Of a stretch of 50,482 nt of DNA, positions 30,244 to 37,889 are shown in pieces. How positions within the stretch are numbered: position 1 is the stretch's first letter; the number at the start of each line of letters is the position of its first letter. The position numbers and the translations under genes were made by a program. The notes below the pieces were generated by a model. That model made no database searches. It saw only the letters and a list, made by a program, of their open reading frames with translations, and was not told where the DNA came from. The stretch comes from Anoxybacillus ayderensis (GTDB taxonomy: Bacteria > Bacillota > Bacilli > Bacillales > Anoxybacillaceae). Location of the stretch: positions 1-50,482 of the forward strand of contig NZ_JXTG01000015.1 of NCBI RefSeq assembly GCF_000833605.1. The letters are read 5' to 3'.

Positions 30244-30615
30244 ATGGGTGCCCCACAAAAAAGCAAAGTAAAAAAAATTCAAACGTCGTATGTTATTCAA
30301 CAAGAAAAACAAGAACATAAAAAGGCGCGGCGTCGTAAAAAAATTGTTATTCGTTTTAGCTTTGTGGCAACGATAGCGTTAGCCGCTTCTTCGCTGTTTT
30401 TATATACGATGATGACACAATCTTCCGCAATCGATGAACAAATAAAAACGAAAGAGCAACTAGAGGAAAAGTTGCGCACGTTACAAAAAGATGAAAAAAG
30501 ATTAAAAGAAGAGATCAAAAAATTAAATGATGATAAATATATTGCCGAATTGGCGCGAAAACAATATTTTTTGTCGAAAGAAGGAGAAATTATTTTCATC
30601 ACTCCTGATGAGTAA
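30244..30615 (+). CDS. divIC: Cell division protein DivIC (FtsB-like)
   Basis: DivIC is a bitopic divisome protein that works with FtsL and DivIB at the septum. The 123-aa product has a basic cytoplasmic N-terminus (1-34), one membrane helix (about 35-56) and an external leucine-rich coiled coil (about 60-100), the standard arrangement. The ATG at 30244 follows AAGGAG (30227-30232). The longer reading overlaps yabQ and is rejected. An essential vegetative gene lies directly after yabPQ here, so it must also be transcribed by read-through from yabM-yabN-rqcP or from an unseen promoter. Confidence 0.93.
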   Translation: MGAPQKSKVKKIQTSYVIQQEKQEHKKARRRKKIVIRFSFVATIALAASSLFLYTMMTQSSAIDEQIKTKEQLEEKLRTLQKDEKRLKEEIKKLNDDKYIAELARKQYFLSKEGEIIFITPDE

Positions 30616-30636
30616 AAGAGATAGGCAGAAGGCTTA

Positions 30637-30666
30637 TTGACACTTGTTTTTTTCATTATGTATAAT
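30637..30666 (+). promoter_or_regulatory. yabR promoter
   Basis: TTGACA (30637-30642) and a perfect TATAAT (30661-30666) are 18 bp apart, 44 bases ahead of the yabR start. Confidence 0.82.
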
Positions 30667-30709
30667 GAAAGAAACGATTTTTCAGATTTTAAGGAGGAGC
30701 ACTTTTTTT

Positions 30710-31102
30710 ATGTCAATTGAAGTAGGCAGCAAGTTACAGGGAAAAGTAACGGGCATTACAAAATTCGGAGCGTTTGTTGAGTTACCAGAAGGCGCGACAG
30801 GCTTAGTGCACATTAGTGAAGTAGCTGACAGCTATGTAAAAGACATTAACGAACATCTTAAAGTAGGCGATGTTGTCGAAGTTCGTGTCATTAATGTTGA
30901 GAAAGATGGAAAGATTGGCTTATCGATCAAAAAGGCAAAAGAACAAGCTTCACGTCCGCGCAATAAAGGAAATGATCGCGCTTCAAAAGAAAGTTTTGAG
31001 CAAAAAATTAGCCGTTTCTTGAAAGAAAGTGAAGATCGTTTAGCATCCCTTAAACGCCATACTGAATCGAAACGAGGAGGTCGTGGTGCTCGACGCGGTT
31101 AA
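30710..31102 (+). CDS. yabR: S1 RNA-binding domain protein YabR
   Basis: This 130-aa protein has one S1 domain (about 5-75; GSKLQGKVTGITKFGAFVELPEGATGLVHISEV) and a basic C-terminal tail ending RGGRGARRG. It matches B. subtilis YabR, a general RNA-binding protein of unknown exact role. ATG at 30710 follows AAGGAGG (30691-30697). It has its own strong promoter and a terminator. Confidence 0.93.
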   Translation: MSIEVGSKLQGKVTGITKFGAFVELPEGATGLVHISEVADSYVKDINEHLKVGDVVEVRVINVEKDGKIGLSIKKAKEQASRPRNKGNDRASKESFEQKISRFLKESEDRLASLKRHTESKRGGRGARRG

Positions 31103-31136
31103 CTTGCTGCCGAACGAGACATGAGGCAGTTTATAT

Positions 31137-31165
31137 AAGCATCCATTTCATGAGTGGATGCTTTT
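31137..31165 (+). terminator. Terminator after yabR
   Basis: AAGCATCCA (31137-31145) pairs with TGGATGCTT (31155-31163), followed by T. Confidence 0.88.
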
Positions 31166-31193
31166 TCGTTTGAATTTCATAGTGAAAAAACTA

Positions 31194-31222
31194 TTGACTT
31201 TGTTTAAAGAACATGTTAGCAT
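31194..31222 (+). promoter_or_regulatory. tRNA operon promoter
   Basis: TTGACT (31194-31199) and TAGCAT (31217-31222) are 17 bp apart with an extended TGT (31214-31216), just ahead of tRNA-Met. Confidence 0.65.
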
Positions 31223-31239
31223 AAAAAATGTCGTTGCAT

Positions 31240-31316
31240 GGCGGCGTAGCTCAGCTGGCTAGAGCGTACGGTTCATACCCGTGAGGTCGGGGGTTCGATT
31301 CCCTCCGCCGCTACCA
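31240..31316 (+). tRNA. tRNA-Met (CAT)
   Basis: This 77-nt tRNA has an encoded CCA end, anticodon CAT at 31274-31276, T-loop GGTTCGATT and acceptor stem GGCGGCG / CGCCGCT with a G-U first pair. It resembles the B. subtilis elongator-type tRNA-Met of the same locus. Confidence 0.96.
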
Positions 31317-31329
31317 AATTACACATAGT

Positions 31330-31401
31330 GGCCCGTTGGTCAAGTGGTTAAGACACCGCCCTTTCACGGCGGTAACACGGGTTCGAATCCCGTACGGGTC
31401 A
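31330..31401 (+). tRNA. tRNA-Glu (TTC)
   Basis: Anticodon TTC is at 31363-31365, the acceptor stem is GGCCCGT / ACGGGTC (31394-31400), and the T loop is GGTTCGAAT. The discriminator A is at 31401 and is followed by TCA, so the 3' CCA is not encoded and must be added by CCA transferase. Confidence 0.95.
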
Positions 31402-31403
31402 TC

Positions 31404-31445
31404 AAAAAACACCAATTTCGTCACGAAATTGGTGTTTTTTTGTTT
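31404..31445 (+). terminator. Terminator after tRNA pair
   Basis: A perfect 17-bp stem (31404-31420 with 31424-31440) has a 3-nt loop and a T run. It starts at the tRNA-Glu 3' end. Confidence 0.93.
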
Positions 31446-31470
31446 GTATAACCCGTTTTTTGTGGTATTC

Positions 31471-31536
31471 CGTCGAAAGATTTATATGATTCATCTTCTT
31501 TTTTTGACAAAATTTTGATAATTCAGTCTGTATAAT
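31471..31536 (+). promoter_or_regulatory. spoIIE promoter with 21-bp spacer and Spo0A boxes
   Basis: TTGACA (31504-31509) and TATAAT (31531-31536) are both consensus but 21 bp apart, too far for normal sigma-A activity. This copies the Spo0A-activated spoIIE promoter of B. subtilis. Box-like CGTCGAA (31471-31477) and a TTTTTGACAAAA overlapping the -35 (31501-31512) are candidate Spo0A sites. Confidence 0.85.
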
Positions 31537-31580
31537 ACAAGTTAATAGACGAATATATGGAAAAAAGGGAGAGGATAAAT

Positions 31581-34046
31581 ATGGAGAGATTAGAACGGAA
31601 GTTAGTCAATCGAATGGCGGAAGTACCTTTAAGTGAGACAAGAACAACAGTTTCTCAGTGGTTTCAACGGTTTACGGTTCGTTTAAGCCATTTGTTATTC
31701 CAGCAAGGGTTTTTGTTTTTAATCATCGGTTTTTTGCTTGGACGAGCTCTCATTTTAACAAAAATGACACCGTTTGCTTTACCTTTTTTTGCAGCCATTT
31801 ATTTACTTCGTCGTGATAAGTTAGGATTTGTGTTTATTGCTTTATTTGCGGGAGCGTTGACCATCTCTTTTTACACCTCTCTATTTATAGTTGCTTCGAT
31901 CGTTATGTTTCTCGTTTTTTATCGTTTGTTGTACTGGATTGATGCTCCGCCGAAAAGATTGCCAGTTGTCGTGTTTTCTGCCTCTGTGTTTGCGAAGATG
32001 ATCATGATTTATACGTGGAATGATGAATGGACGATATACGAAGGAATGACGATGTTTATTGAAGCAGGTCTTGCCTCCATTTTAACGCTCATTTTTTTAC
32101 AAAGTGTTCCGTTATTTGACCATCAAAAATATAAACAAACGTTAAAGCCAGAAGAAGTCATTTCTTTTGTCATTCTTCTTGCTTCGATGATGACAGGGAT
32201 GGTTGGTTGGTCGATTTATGATCTTTCACTAGAACATGTTGCGTCACGCTATTTATTGCTTTTGTTTGCTTTTGTTGCTGGTGCGACCGTCGGTTCAACT
32301 GTTGGTGTTGTGACAGGGCTCATTTTAAGTTTAGCGAATGTATCAAATTTATACCAAATGAGTCTACTAGCATTCGCTGGATTGCTCGGTGGGCTATTGA
32401 AAGAAGGGAGAAAGCTAGGTGTTTCGTTTGGGCTCGTCGTTGCAACATTGTTAATCACCCTTTATAGCGAAGGGGTAGCGAACATTGTGCCAAATGTCGT
32501 CGAGTCGGTATTTGCCGTTTTACTTTTCTTGATGACGCCACAATCGTTAACGAGCAAAATGGCGAAGTATGTGCCAGGAACGGTTGAGCATACGAATGAG
32601 CAACAACAATATGTAAGAAAAATTCGCGATGTTACAGCCCAGCGAGTCGAACAATTTTCTCATGTGTTTCAAGCGTTATCGAAAAGTTTCTCTTCATACG
32701 GTGTGCTTACGCATGAGGAAGAGGAAGAACGTGAAATTGATTACTTTTTAAGCGATGTTGCTGCTAAAACGTGTCAAACGTGTTTTAAGAAAGACCAATG
32801 TTGGATGACCCACTTTGATAAAACATATGATTATATGAAAAAGATTATGCAAGAAGCAGGCGAAAATGATCAAATGACGAATGCGAAGTTGTTACGCGAA
32901 TGGAATAAACATTGTGTGAAAGCAAATAAAGTCGTTCAAATTATTGAAAAAGACGTGTCATTTTATAAAGCCAATAAAAAACTAAAGCAACAAATGAAAG
33001 AGAGTAGAAGACTTGTCGCAGAACAGTTATTAGGTGTATCGCAAGTCATGGAAGACTTCGCGAAAGAAATTCAAAAAGAACGTGAAAATTATTATGTGCA
33101 GGAAGAACAAATTTTACATGCCCTTCAACAGTTTGGGGTCGATGTAAACGATGTTGAAATTTATAGTTTAGACAAAGGAAGCGTTGACATTGAGATGGTC
33201 GTTCCGTATTGCGACGGAAGAGGGGAGTGCGAAAAGCTCATTGCACCGATGCTATCTGATATTTTAGGTGAGACGATCGTTGTGAAAAAAGAAGATTGTT
33301 CTATATATCCAAACGGAGATTGTCGGGTGACGTTCAGTTCTTCGAAAGCGTTTGTCATTGACACAGGTGTTGCGTATGTTGCAAAGGGGGGCGGATTCAT
33401 TTCAGGTGATAGCTATGCAATGATGGAAATTGGCGGAGGAAAATATGCGTTAGCTATTAGCGACGGAATGGGGAATGGTGAACGAGCGCATTATGAAAGT
33501 AAAGAGACGCTCAAGCTGTTACAAAAAATTTTACAATCAGGAATTGAAGAACGAATTGCGATTAAATCCATTAACTCTATTTTAGCTTTACGTACGACAG
33601 AAGAAATTTTTTCGACGTTAGATTTGGCCATTGTCGATTTGCAAAATGCAACGACAAAATTTTTGAAAGTCGGGTCTTCACCAAGCTTTATTAAACGGGG
33701 AAACAACGTGATGAAAATTGAATCGAGCAATTTGCCAATTGGCATTATTACTGGAGTAGAGTTTGAAATGATTGAAGAACAATTAAAAGCAGGCGATTTG
33801 CTTATTATGATGAGCGACGGCATTTTAGATGGAGTGTCGCACATTGAAAATCATGATGTATGGATGAAACGAAAAATTAAAGAATTAAAAACGAATGATC
33901 CGCAAGAAGTATCAGAGTTGCTTTTAGAAGAGGTCATTCGTGTCAACGGCGGAGAAATTGAAGATGATATGACAATTGTTGTTGCGCGCATTAAGCATAA
34001 TACACCGAAATGGGCGGTCATTCCCGCATATCAATATATGAAATAA
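31581..34046 (+). CDS. spoIIE: Stage II sporulation phosphatase SpoIIE
   Basis: SpoIIE goes to the polar septum and dephosphorylates SpoIIAA, which activates sigma-F in the forespore. The 821-aa product has an N-terminal membrane domain with about ten helices (about 40-320), a central oligomerization/FtsZ-binding region with a CQTCFKKDQCW cysteine cluster, and a C-terminal PP2C phosphatase domain (about 590-800) with AISDGMGNGERA, MMSDGILDG and EDDMTIVVARI metal-binding aspartates. ATG at 31581 follows AAGGGAGAGG. An ATG at 31557 has no binding site. The promoter is of the Spo0A-dependent type. Confidence 0.96.
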   Translation: MERLERKLVNRMAEVPLSETRTTVSQWFQRFTVRLSHLLFQQGFLFLIIGFLLGRALILTKMTPFALPFFAAIYLLRRDKLGFVFIALFAGALTISFYTSLFIVASIVMFLVFYRLLYWIDAPPKRLPVVVFSASVFAKMIMIYTWNDEWTIYEGMTMFIEAGLASILTLIFLQSVPLFDHQKYKQTLKPEEVISFVILLASMMTGMVGWSIYDLSLEHVASRYLLLLFAFVAGATVGSTVGVVTGLILSLANVSNLYQMSLLAFAGLLGGLLKEGRKLGVSFGLVVATLLITLYSEGVANIVPNVVESVFAVLLFLMTPQSLTSKMAKYVPGTVEHTNEQQQYVRKIRDVTAQRVEQFSHVFQALSKSFSSYGVLTHEEEEEREIDYFLSDVAAKTCQTCFKKDQCWMTHFDKTYDYMKKIMQEAGENDQMTNAKLLREWNKHCVKANKVVQIIEKDVSFYKANKKLKQQMKESRRLVAEQLLGVSQVMEDFAKEIQKERENYYVQEEQILHALQQFGVDVNDVEIYSLDKGSVDIEMVVPYCDGRGECEKLIAPMLSDILGETIVVKKEDCSIYPNGDCRVTFSSSKAFVIDTGVAYVAKGGGFISGDSYAMMEIGGGKYALAISDGMGNGERAHYESKETLKLLQKILQSGIEERIAIKSINSILALRTTEEIFSTLDLAIVDLQNATTKFLKVGSSPSFIKRGNNVMKIESSNLPIGIITGVEFEMIEEQLKAGDLLIMMSDGILDGVSHIENHDVWMKRKIKELKTNDPQEVSELLLEEVIRVNGGEIEDDMTIVVARIKHNTPKWAVIPAYQYMK

Positions 34047-34048
34047 AG

Positions 34049-34078
34049 GTATAAAATCCCCTCTGAACGTCGATGATG
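34049..34078 (+). promoter_or_regulatory. Sigma-F-like promoter of yabS
   Basis: GTATA (34049-34053) and GTCGATGATG (34069-34078), 15 bp apart, partly fit the sigma-F consensus, with the same spacing as the csfB promoter in this window. The -10 lies inside the loop of the hairpin at 34056-34106. The match is moderate. Confidence 0.45.
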
Positions 34079-34106
34079 GGAGTATACTACTTTTTTCGGA
34101 GGGGAT
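34056..34106 (+). promoter_or_regulatory. RBS-masking hairpin upstream of yabS
   Basis: ATCCCCTCTG (34056-34065) pairs with CGGAGGGGAT (34097-34106), ten pairs with one G-U, across a 31-nt loop. The right arm contains the ribosome binding site GGAGGGG. The left arm lies between the -35 and -10 of the sigma-F-like promoter, so RNA from that promoter would lack it. Confidence 0.6.
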
Positions 34107-34112
34107 GAACGT

Positions 34113-34856
34113 ATGCGGAAAGGGACGTTACGTCAAATTTTATTAATTACAGATGGTTGTTCTAACCACGGTGAAGATCCAATTGCTATGGCGGCATTAG
34201 CGAAAGAACAAGGAATTACAGTAAATGTGATCGGTGTTCTTGATCAAGACATTATTGATGAGCAAGGATTGCGTGAAATTGAAGGCATTGCTCAGTCAGG
34301 TGGTGGAATTAGTCAAGTTGTGTATGCTAAACAATTGTCACAGACGGTCCAAATGGTAACAAGAAAAGCGATGACACAGACGTTGCAAGGAGTCATTAAT
34401 CGAGAGTTGAAACAAATTTTAGGATCGCAAGCTTCGATCGAGCAGCTTCCGCCAGAAAAAAGGGGAGAAGTAATGGAAGTTGTCGAAGAATTAGGGGAAA
34501 CAGTGAATTTACAAGTTTTAATATTAGTAGATACAAGCGGAAGTATGAAGACGAAGTTGCAAACTGTGAAAGAAGCATTGTTAGATTTATCAATTAGTTT
34601 AAATGCTCGTTCGGGAAATAATGAGTTTTCTGTTTTCGTATTTCCCGGGAAAAAAGGAGAAGTGGACCGCATTTTAGATTGGACACCGAAAATGGAGTCG
34701 ATTTCAAGTGTGTTTCCGAAGCTAACATCCGGGGGAATTACACCGACCGGTCCAGCCATCCGCGAGGCGCTACAACAATTCCAAAAAAGACGTTCATTAA
34801 AAAGCTTATTTACTCACGATGGTGATGACGATGTATACATCGAACAATCTATGTAA
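34113..34856 (+). CDS. yabS: von Willebrand factor A domain protein YabS
   Basis: This 247-aa protein has a vWA fold. The metal-dependent adhesion motif DTSGS is at 140-144, with SGGITPTGPAI further on, and an N-terminal segment (LLITDGCSNHGED, 9-21) looks like part of a vWA fold too. It matches B. subtilis YabS, a forespore-associated protein of unknown function. The ATG follows GGAGGGG, and the end overlaps yabT by 38 bases. It may assist the adjacent kinase YabT; this is an inference from neighbourhood. Confidence 0.88.
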   Translation: MRKGTLRQILLITDGCSNHGEDPIAMAALAKEQGITVNVIGVLDQDIIDEQGLREIEGIAQSGGGISQVVYAKQLSQTVQMVTRKAMTQTLQGVINRELKQILGSQASIEQLPPEKRGEVMEVVEELGETVNLQVLILVDTSGSMKTKLQTVKEALLDLSISLNARSGNNEFSVFVFPGKKGEVDRILDWTPKMESISSVFPKLTSGGITPTGPAIREALQQFQKRRSLKSLFTHDGDDDVYIEQSM

Positions 34857-35775
34857 CATCCGAACAGGAACGGTTATACAAGGAAAGTGGCATAAACATC
34901 GCTATGAAATTATTAAGCAGCTCGGTAAAGGAGCAAACGGAGTTGTTTATTTAGCGAAAGAAGGACGAACGTTTGTCGCGCTAAAAATAAGCAACCAAGC
35001 AACAGCTATGATGTCAGAAGTAAATGTACTGAAACGATTTTCAGAGGTCCAGGGAGTCGCCCTCGGACCTTGTTTATTAGATGTAGATGATTGGATTCAT
35101 CCGCAAGAAAAAAAGATTTATTCATTTTATGTGATGGAGTATATTGAAGGGGATGATTTGTTAACTTTTATTCAAAAACGTGGGAAAGAATGGATTATTG
35201 TTATTATATTGCAGCTGCTAGGTGATTTGCATAAGTTACATGAAAAAGGATGGGTGTTTGGTGATTTAAAACCAGAAAATTTAATCGTTTCCGGGAAGGT
35301 TCCAAAAGTTCGGTTAATTGATGTGGGGGGGACGACGATTCGCGGGAGGGCGATTAAAGAATTTACAGAGTTTTTTGATCGAGGGTATTGGGGAATGGGA
35401 ACAAGGAAAGCAGAGCCATCATATGATTTGTTTGCCGTAGCGATGATTATGATTAATATGTGCTATCCAAAGCGATTTGAAAGAAAAGAAAACGGACGAG
35501 AGCAGTTGCGTCTCATGATTTCTTCCCATCCGTACTTAAAAACATATGAAAAAATATTATGGCGTGCACTAGATGGAAAGTATACTTGCGCTTACGAAAT
35601 GAGAAAAGAGTTATTGCAATGTATGCAACAACCGTCTATGCAGACAGAAAAAAAACGGGGAGAGAGAGTCGTGCACGTAAAAGAAAAGAAAAAATTTCGC
35701 TGGGTAGAGACGATGTTTTTATTTGTTTGCGTCTTATTTATGTATGTCGTTTATTTGTATGTCCAAATTCTTTAA
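34819..35775 (+). CDS. yabT: Hanks-type serine/threonine kinase YabT
   Basis: YabT is a forespore membrane-associated kinase that in B. subtilis is activated by DNA and phosphorylates RecA and other targets. The product (up to 318 aa) has the glycine loop LGKGANG (35-41), K56 in VALK, catalytic DLKPENL (D149) and one C-terminal membrane helix (about 297-317). The metal motif is DVG (168-170) in place of DFG, as in B. subtilis YabT. Three in-frame ATGs (34819, 34825, 34831) lie inside yabS with no strong site, so the start is uncertain. Confidence 0.92.
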   Translation: MVMTMYTSNNLCNIRTGTVIQGKWHKHRYEIIKQLGKGANGVVYLAKEGRTFVALKISNQATAMMSEVNVLKRFSEVQGVALGPCLLDVDDWIHPQEKKIYSFYVMEYIEGDDLLTFIQKRGKEWIIVIILQLLGDLHKLHEKGWVFGDLKPENLIVSGKVPKVRLIDVGGTTIRGRAIKEFTEFFDRGYWGMGTRKAEPSYDLFAVAMIMINMCYPKRFERKENGREQLRLMISSHPYLKTYEKILWRALDGKYTCAYEMRKELLQCMQQPSMQTEKKRGERVVHVKEKKKFRWVETMFLFVCVLFMYVVYLYVQIL

Positions 35776-35792
35776 TTTTTTCTGCGTTCGTT

Positions 35793-35822
35793 TTGAGTAT
35801 GAGGAATGAGATATGGTACGAT
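35793..35822 (+). promoter_or_regulatory. tilS promoter
   Basis: TTGAGT (35793-35798) and TACGAT (35817-35822) are 18 bp apart with an extended TGG (35814-35816) before the -10. Confidence 0.62.
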
Positions 35823-35853
35823 TGTAAAAAACGACGTTGTTAAGAGGGAGAGT

Positions 35854-37236
35854 ATGTTAGACATTGTACATCAATTTATTGAAAAGCATCAATTGCTTGA
35901 ACGTCATACGACCGTCGTTGTTGGTGTATCGGGTGGTCCGGATTCGTTAGCGTTGCTCCATTTTTTATGGAGCGAACGGGAGCGATATGACATTCAAATC
36001 GTTGTGGCACACGTTGATCATATGTTGCGAGGAAAACAGTCGGAAGAAGATATGCATTTTGTGAAACATTTTTGCGATCAACGTAGTATTATATGTGAGG
36101 CGAAACAGCTGAACGTCCAATTATATATGGAGCAAACGGGAAAAGGGGTGCAAGAAGCAGCTCGTGATTGCCGCTACACCTTTTTTGAACAAGTGATGCA
36201 TAAGTACAAAGCGCATTGTGTCGCCTTAGCTCATCACGGTGATGATCAGATAGAAACGGTGCTTATGCGACTTGTGCGCGGAAGCACACCGAAAGGATAT
36301 GCAGGCATACCAATCAAGCGGCCATTTGGCAACGGATATATTATTCGCCCTTTTTTATGCATTGATCGACAGCAAATTGAAAAGTATTGTCAGAAGAATG
36401 GCTTGCGTACTCGTCACGACCCAAGCAATGACAAAGATGATTACACGCGCAATCGTTTTCGTCGTTACGTTCTCCCTTTTTTAAAAAGTGAAAACAGTCG
36501 CGCTCATGAGCATGTTCAACAATTTAGCGAGACGATGAGCGAAGATGAAGCATTTTTAGAGCAATTAACGAAAGAAAAATTGAAAGATGTTGTTGACCAA
36601 CAAAAAGGGCATGTCCGTGTCCATATTCCTTCGTTTATGCGCATGCCAAAACCTTTACAAAGGCGAGGGATTCAACTAATATTAAACTATCTTTATGGGA
36701 ATGTTCCATCGTCGTTATCTTCTATACATATAAACCAGGCGCTACTTTTTTTAAAACGACAACATCCTTCAGGTATGCTTCATTTTCCAAATGGTTTAAA
36801 AGTCATTCGTCAATACGAGGTGTGTATATTTACGTTTCAACAGGAACAAACGAGTGAATATGAGTTTCTTTTCCGTGTTCCTGAGACGCTCGTATTACCA
36901 AACGGATGTCAACTCACTAGTCAGTTTGTTGATCGTTATCCTGTCATTGAAGACGATGAGCATGTAGTGATTGATGTTGATCAATTAGCGTTGCCGCTCC
37001 GGGTTCGAACGAGAAAGCGTGGAGACCGCATGAAAGTAAAAGGAATGGAGCATCCGAAAAAAGTAGCTCGCATTTTTATTGACGAAAAAATCCCAGCGAA
37101 CGAGCGGGAACAATGGCCAATTGTTGAAGATGCAAACGGGAACATCATATGGATTCCTGGTGTAAAAAAATCAGTTTATACAGCAACAAATATTACAAAA
37201 AATCGCTATATTGTATTACACTATAAAAAGCAATGA
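35854..37236 (+). CDS. tilS: tRNA(Ile)-lysidine synthase
   Basis: TilS converts C34 of tRNA-Ile (CAU) to lysidine so that it reads AUA; it is essential. The 460-aa product has the PP-loop SGGPDS (26-31), the N-terminal ATPase domain (about 1-220) with LAHHGDDQIETVLMRLVRGS, and the C-terminal TilS domain (about 370-455). ATG at 35854 follows GAGGGAG (35844-35850). An in-frame ORF from 35806 crosses the promoter. hprT is adjacent, forming the tilS-hprT pair known in Bacillus. Confidence 0.94.
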   Translation: MLDIVHQFIEKHQLLERHTTVVVGVSGGPDSLALLHFLWSERERYDIQIVVAHVDHMLRGKQSEEDMHFVKHFCDQRSIICEAKQLNVQLYMEQTGKGVQEAARDCRYTFFEQVMHKYKAHCVALAHHGDDQIETVLMRLVRGSTPKGYAGIPIKRPFGNGYIIRPFLCIDRQQIEKYCQKNGLRTRHDPSNDKDDYTRNRFRRYVLPFLKSENSRAHEHVQQFSETMSEDEAFLEQLTKEKLKDVVDQQKGHVRVHIPSFMRMPKPLQRRGIQLILNYLYGNVPSSLSSIHINQALLFLKRQHPSGMLHFPNGLKVIRQYEVCIFTFQQEQTSEYEFLFRVPETLVLPNGCQLTSQFVDRYPVIEDDEHVVIDVDQLALPLRVRTRKRGDRMKVKGMEHPKKVARIFIDEKIPANEREQWPIVEDANGNIIWIPGVKKSVYTATNITKNRYIVLHYKKQ

Positions 37237-37257
37237 ATGATGGTAGGAGGAAAGAAT

Positions 37258-37803
37258 ATGGGTATGCATCAAGATATGGAAAAAATTTTAATTACTGAAG
37301 AACAAATTCAACAAAAAGTAAAAGAGTTAGGAGCATTATTGACGAAAGAATATGAAGGGCGCTTTCCGCTTGCGGTTGGTGTATTAAAAGGTGCTATGCC
37401 GTTTATGGCAGACTTAATTAAGCATATAGATACATATTTAGAAATTGATTTTATGGATGTATCGAGTTATGGCAATGCGACAGTATCGTCTGGAGAAGTG
37501 AAAATTTTGAAAGACTTAAACACATCCGTTGAAGGTCGTGACGTGCTCATTATTGAGGATATTATTGATAGTGGTTTAACACTCAGCTATTTAGCCGACT
37601 TATTCCGCTATCGCAAAGCAAAATCGATTAAAATCGTGACTTTGCTCGATAAACCGTCTGGTCGCAAAGCGAATATTGAAGCAGATTATATCGGTTTTAT
37701 CGTTCCGGATGAATTCGTTGTCGGTTATGGGTTAGACTATTGTGAGAAATACAGAAATCTTCCGTACATCGGTGTGTTAAAGCCAGAAGTATACAGCAAA
37801 TAA
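37258..37803 (+). CDS. hprT: Hypoxanthine-guanine phosphoribosyltransferase
   Basis: The enzyme salvages hypoxanthine and guanine with PRPP to make IMP and GMP. The 181-aa product has the PRPP motif [13 protein letters not shown] (96-108, with E100/D101) and closely matches B. subtilis HprT (180 aa). ATG at 37258 follows AGGAGG (37245-37250); the ATG at 37264 could also serve. The 86 bases before ftsH hold a probable ftsH promoter. Confidence 0.95.
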   Translation: MGMHQDMEKILITEEQIQQKVKELGALLTKEYEGRFPLAVGVLKGAMPFMADLIKHIDTYLEIDFMDVSSYGNATVSSGEVKILKDLNTSVEGRDVLIIEDIIDSGLTLSYLADLFRYRKAKSIKIVTLLDKPSGRKANIEADYIGFIVPDEFVVGYGLDYCEKYRNLPYIGVLKPEVYSK

Positions 37804-37821
37804 TTTTTTCATGCACATCGT

Positions 37822-37851
37822 TTGTTTTGGAACGTTTTTCTATGATACTAT
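37822..37851 (+). promoter_or_regulatory. Possible ftsH promoter
   Basis: TTGTTT (37822-37827) and TACTAT (37846-37851) are 18 bp apart with an extended TGA (37843-37845). It is a weak -35 with a fair -10. Confidence 0.45.
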
Positions 37852-37889
37852 TGACTATAGCGTGTTTTAAGTGTGGGAGGAGGTAGGAA

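Noticed and set aside
31336-31518. ORF overlapping tRNA-Glu and its terminator
   Set aside because: It coincides with a complete tRNA and terminator and has no ribosome binding site.
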